From Pyropia yezoensis (Eukaryota > Rhodophyta > Bangiophyceae > Bangiales > Bangiaceae): a stretch of DNA of 64,000 nucleotides. Of the stretch, positions 61,165 to 64,000 are shown in pieces. The notes beneath the pieces are model-generated. The model ran no database searches, was not told the origin of the DNA, and worked only from the letters and a program-made list of their open reading frames with translations. Numbering within the stretch: position 1 is the stretch's first letter; every line of letters starts with the position of its first letter. Made by a program: the position numbers and the translations under genes. Location: NCBI GenBank assembly GCA_009829735.1, contig CM020618.1:35316894-35380893 (forward strand), written 5' to 3'.

Positions 61165-63753
61165 GCATGCTCGGTGTGCCATGGTATGGTCGACCATACC
61201 TTGGGTGGCGTTACCAACCATGCAGACCGGTACCACCGGGATGTCCTCGTCCACCGGGCGGGTATCCCCGCTCGGGGTTTCGAGTCGAGACAATGCGTCT
61301 CCGAGATGGTGGGTTGACCCAGCCTTATACACGGTACGGTAGTCGTGCTCGGCCATCTTCAGCCTCCATCGGGCTAGCCTCCCATGGCTGTCGGAATCCT
61401 TGTCACCAAGGTTGAGGAGCCATCGTAGGGGTTCGTGGTCGGACCTCACGATGAACCTGGAGCCCTCCAGGTATGGGCGGAGCAGTTGCACTGCTCATAT
61501 AACTCCGAGGCACTCACGCTCGGTGGCACTATAGTTACGCTCAGCCGGGTTGAGTGTCCGGCTGAAGTACCCTACCGGACGTAGGTCCGGGATAACGTTA
61601 TCGGTACCGATCAACGTCTTTCCCTGTAACAGGGTGCATCCCACTTGTGTATCACACGCATCGACATCGATGACGAAGGTCCCCCGTCTATGCGGTAACG
61701 CAAGGACGGGTTTGGATAGTAGGGCTCGCTTCAGCGACTCGAATGCTTCCTCCTCGCTAGGCGAAGGGGGTTGGAGCACCTTGGGCATGGTACTGCTCGT
61801 AAGAACCGTTAACGGTTTAGCTATCCGAGCGAAATCCTTGACGAACCGTCGGTACACATTGCACATTCGCAGGAAGCTCTTGAGCTGCGTCTGGGTGTTA
61901 GAGAACCGAGCATCCAGGAGTGCCCGGGTATTGGCTTCGAGTACCCCTAGTTTACCAGGGGTTATCTGGTGGCCCAGATACTCGACCGTCTGTTGGAAGA
62001 AGGCGCACTTCTTCAGACGCAGGGTGACCCCGGCGTTCCTCAAGATGGTGAGTACCTCGTCAACATGTTGCACATGGTCATCCATGTTACGCGAGAAGAC
62101 GATGACGTCATCGAGGTACACTAGGCAGTTACGCCACTTCACCCCCGACAGTATAATGTCGATAGCCCGCTGGAATGTAGCGGGGGCGTTGGACAATCCG
62201 AAGGGCATCCTTAGGAACTCGTACACTCCACTGTGACAGACGAATGCCGTCTTGGGGATATCCTCTTCCGCCACTGGGATCTGCCAGTATCCGGCGTTGC
62301 AGTCGATAGTGGTAAACACCGTAGCTTCCCCCAGGGAGTCGATGCATTCATCCATCCTTGGTAAAGGGTATGAGTCCTTCTTGGTAACCAAGTTGAGGCA
62401 TCGATAATCGATGCAAAACCGAGGGGCTTGATCCTTCTTCGGTACGATGACGACTGGGGCACCCCACTCTGACATCGAAGGTCGTATCACCTTCGCTTCG
62501 CTCATCCTCTTCACTTCTCCATCAACGATCTCTCGTTGCATAGGTCCCGCTCGGTGCGGTTGTGACCGGGCGGGTCGTGCGCCTGGTACCAGGTCTATAC
62601 GATGTTGGGTTGCCCCAATGGTACCCAAGGCCCCGCCTGTCCACATGACGTCATGCTTTCTTAGCATCCGTCGCACCCCTTCGGCTACCGAAGGGGGAAG
62701 GTGGTCGAGGTCAGCCTCGGCCAGGGCCTTCAGTGCCCCTTGGTCCTTTGGCGGCATGTCCGCCGGAGCCGCCGGTGGGTTAGGCTTCCCGTCATCGGGT
62801 TGCTGTCGCTCAGCGGTCTCGGCGACCGCCAGCACCTCAAGTGGTTCCACTTGACCTTCCTTGTCAGGGGTAAGGATATCTCCTTCGTAGAGCTCGGCAA
62901 TCCCGAGGATAGTTCTCTTCGGGAGGGTGACTGCCTTACGGCGATAGTTCGCCATCACTAGGAGGGACGACCCTCCTGCTGGGAGGTCTATGAGACCATT
63001 GGCCATGGTCAACCCATGGCGCTTGTACGTCCGCAGGTTGGACCAGACTCTGCAGATGCCTGCGAGGTCGCAGTTAACCGGGAGGACTGTCTCCGACAAC
63101 GGCTCAAAGCGAGTTCGCTTGGCCAACCGAAGTGTCTTCGGCTCGACGCTTGCGTACACCTCAGCCACGTTAACGTGGCTCCCTTGTAGCGTCAGGTCCC
63201 TGACGATAGCCGTATGTCCTCGCTTCGTCCCGTCGGCTTCTTGAAGCTCGACGGTCCTCCGGCCTGGCCGGATTGCATCAACGTGAACGTTGATGAAGGT
63301 GCACCCCAGTATGCAGGGCACCGATAGGGTCTCACACACCAGGAAGTCGACTTCTGTGATGAGTTCCCCGATGGTAACCCGCAGCGACATCGCTGCGGTC
63401 GTACGAATGAGGCGACCATTCGCGTCCTTTATGGTGGGTCCCCGAGTCACTATGACTCGCGGAAGCCACTTGTCCGGGAGGGTATCCTTCCGGATAAGGT
63501 TGGGTCCAGCTCCTGTGTCCAGTACAGGGTAGTACGATCGTGTCGACTGGGGGTCAACCCCCAGTGTGGCTGATACCTTGAAGTTCTCCAAGGTAAACAA
63601 CACATGTCCTACACCGATATCCGGTGTTCCTCGGGCATCCTGGAGAGGGCCCTTGGCTGGTTCAACGTGACGGGGCATCCCGTCCTCGCCTCCCGTTATC
63701 GGGGGATTCTCATCATTCCCCTGATTCCGTGTCGTCGGGGCCGGAAGGTGTAC
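61165..63753 (-). CDS. pol: Element B pol, first segment (protease, RT, RNase H) with in-frame TGA
   Basis: Minus strand, sense order: protease DTGAGPNLI; RT with [62 protein letters not shown]; RNase H FVIDVDACDTQVGCTLL; TGA at 61497-61495 after ECLGVI, the same position as in element A; then [38 protein letters not shown] to the element C junction. RT keeps the Tyr of GYWQ that element A has lost. Open upstream to the LTR F boundary at 63754. Confidence 0.9.
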
Positions 63754-64000
63754 TGTTGCGATATGGTTGTCCGTATTATGACCCTAGTATTAGGGGGGCT
63801 ACTTCTAACCTTTAACTTTCAATTTGATAGTTCGTACTGGTCCCGGTATCTATAAGTTACGTATGACCAGAGGGACTTGCATCTTGGGGTGGAGGGTAGT
63901 TAGTAGTGTCTCCGAGGGTTTATAACGAGGGGGCCGGCGGCGAATCCACCGCCAGCCAACGTAGAACAACAAACCCCTCCCATTTGGGCTCCCATCTTGG
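63754..64000 (+). repeat. LTR F: left part of another A-type LTR, runs off the window
   Basis: Begins TGTTGCGATATGG, a variant of the A-family LTR start, and continues collinear with it to the window end. It interrupts element B just before pol. The preceding five bases TGTAC are the predicted target duplication to look for beyond the window. Confidence 0.85.

Larger units (their letters stand above)
41514..63753 (-). mobile_element. Element B: second A-family element, minus strand, split by insertions
   Basis: Pieces in sense order (right to left): protease/RT 63753-61165; interruption by element C (51061-61159); RNase H end and integrase 51060-49875; interruption by element E (44857-49874); integrase tail and chromodomain 44856-about 44570; hairpin repeats; antisense frame (plus strand) 42463-44424; polypurine tract; 3' LTR 41876-41514. 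Each junction joins exactly when the inserted element and one target duplication are removed. The right end, with gag, is cut off by LTR F at 63754. Confidence 0.88.

Overview
This window looks like nuclear DNA of a GC-rich, gene-sparse eukaryote. The intron-poor genes, the Ala/Gly/Pro-rich low-complexity proteins, the homopolymer G/C runs and the mix of Ty3/gypsy, copia and piggyBac elements fit a red alga of the Bangiophyceae (Porphyra/Pyropia type). That assignment is an inference from style, not from a marker gene.

Left part (1-25,921): host sequence of very high GC with long stretches holding no recognisable gene. The supportable genes are a secreted TIMP/netrin-like (NTR) protein (6702-7217, +), a GT90/CAP10-type glycosyltransferase with N-terminal membrane segments (9754-11508, +), a TMEM242-like membrane protein convergent with it (11658-13001, -), a GATA zinc-finger gene that changes frame at a G run (about 21660-22214, -), and an unrecognised 224-residue protein (23473-24147, -). 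Mobile DNA here comprises a piggyBac-type transposon with a 768-residue transposase (from 14216), a 1.3-kb non-autonomous relative with matching ends (2613-3938), and a decayed copia reverse transcriptase (about 20590-21655, -).

Right part (25,922-64,000): a nested pile of Ty3/gypsy chromoviruses around a 4.6-kb host island (36,808-41,394). Element A (25922-36807, +) is full length. Element B is a second copy of the same family on the minus strand (41514-63753). It has been split by element E (44857-49874, +, TSD GTTGG), by element C (51061-61159, -, TSD AGTGG), and by a third LTR, F, entering at 63754. C contains a 500-N assembly gap. The host island holds an unrecognised 261-residue protein and an inverted, frameshifted paralog of it.

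Main discovery: each of the three element families (A/B, C, E) carries a long open frame on the strand opposite to gag-pol, between the end of pol and the 3' LTR. These antisense proteins (647 aa in E, 705 aa in C, an interrupted frame of about 840 codons in A) share an acidic N terminus, a conserved central domain, a Pro-rich linker and a helical C-terminal domain. Element E has lost gag and nearly all of pol, yet keeps the antisense frame intact between LTRs that look identical and a perfect TSD. A and B also share three in-frame TGA codons at the same positions.
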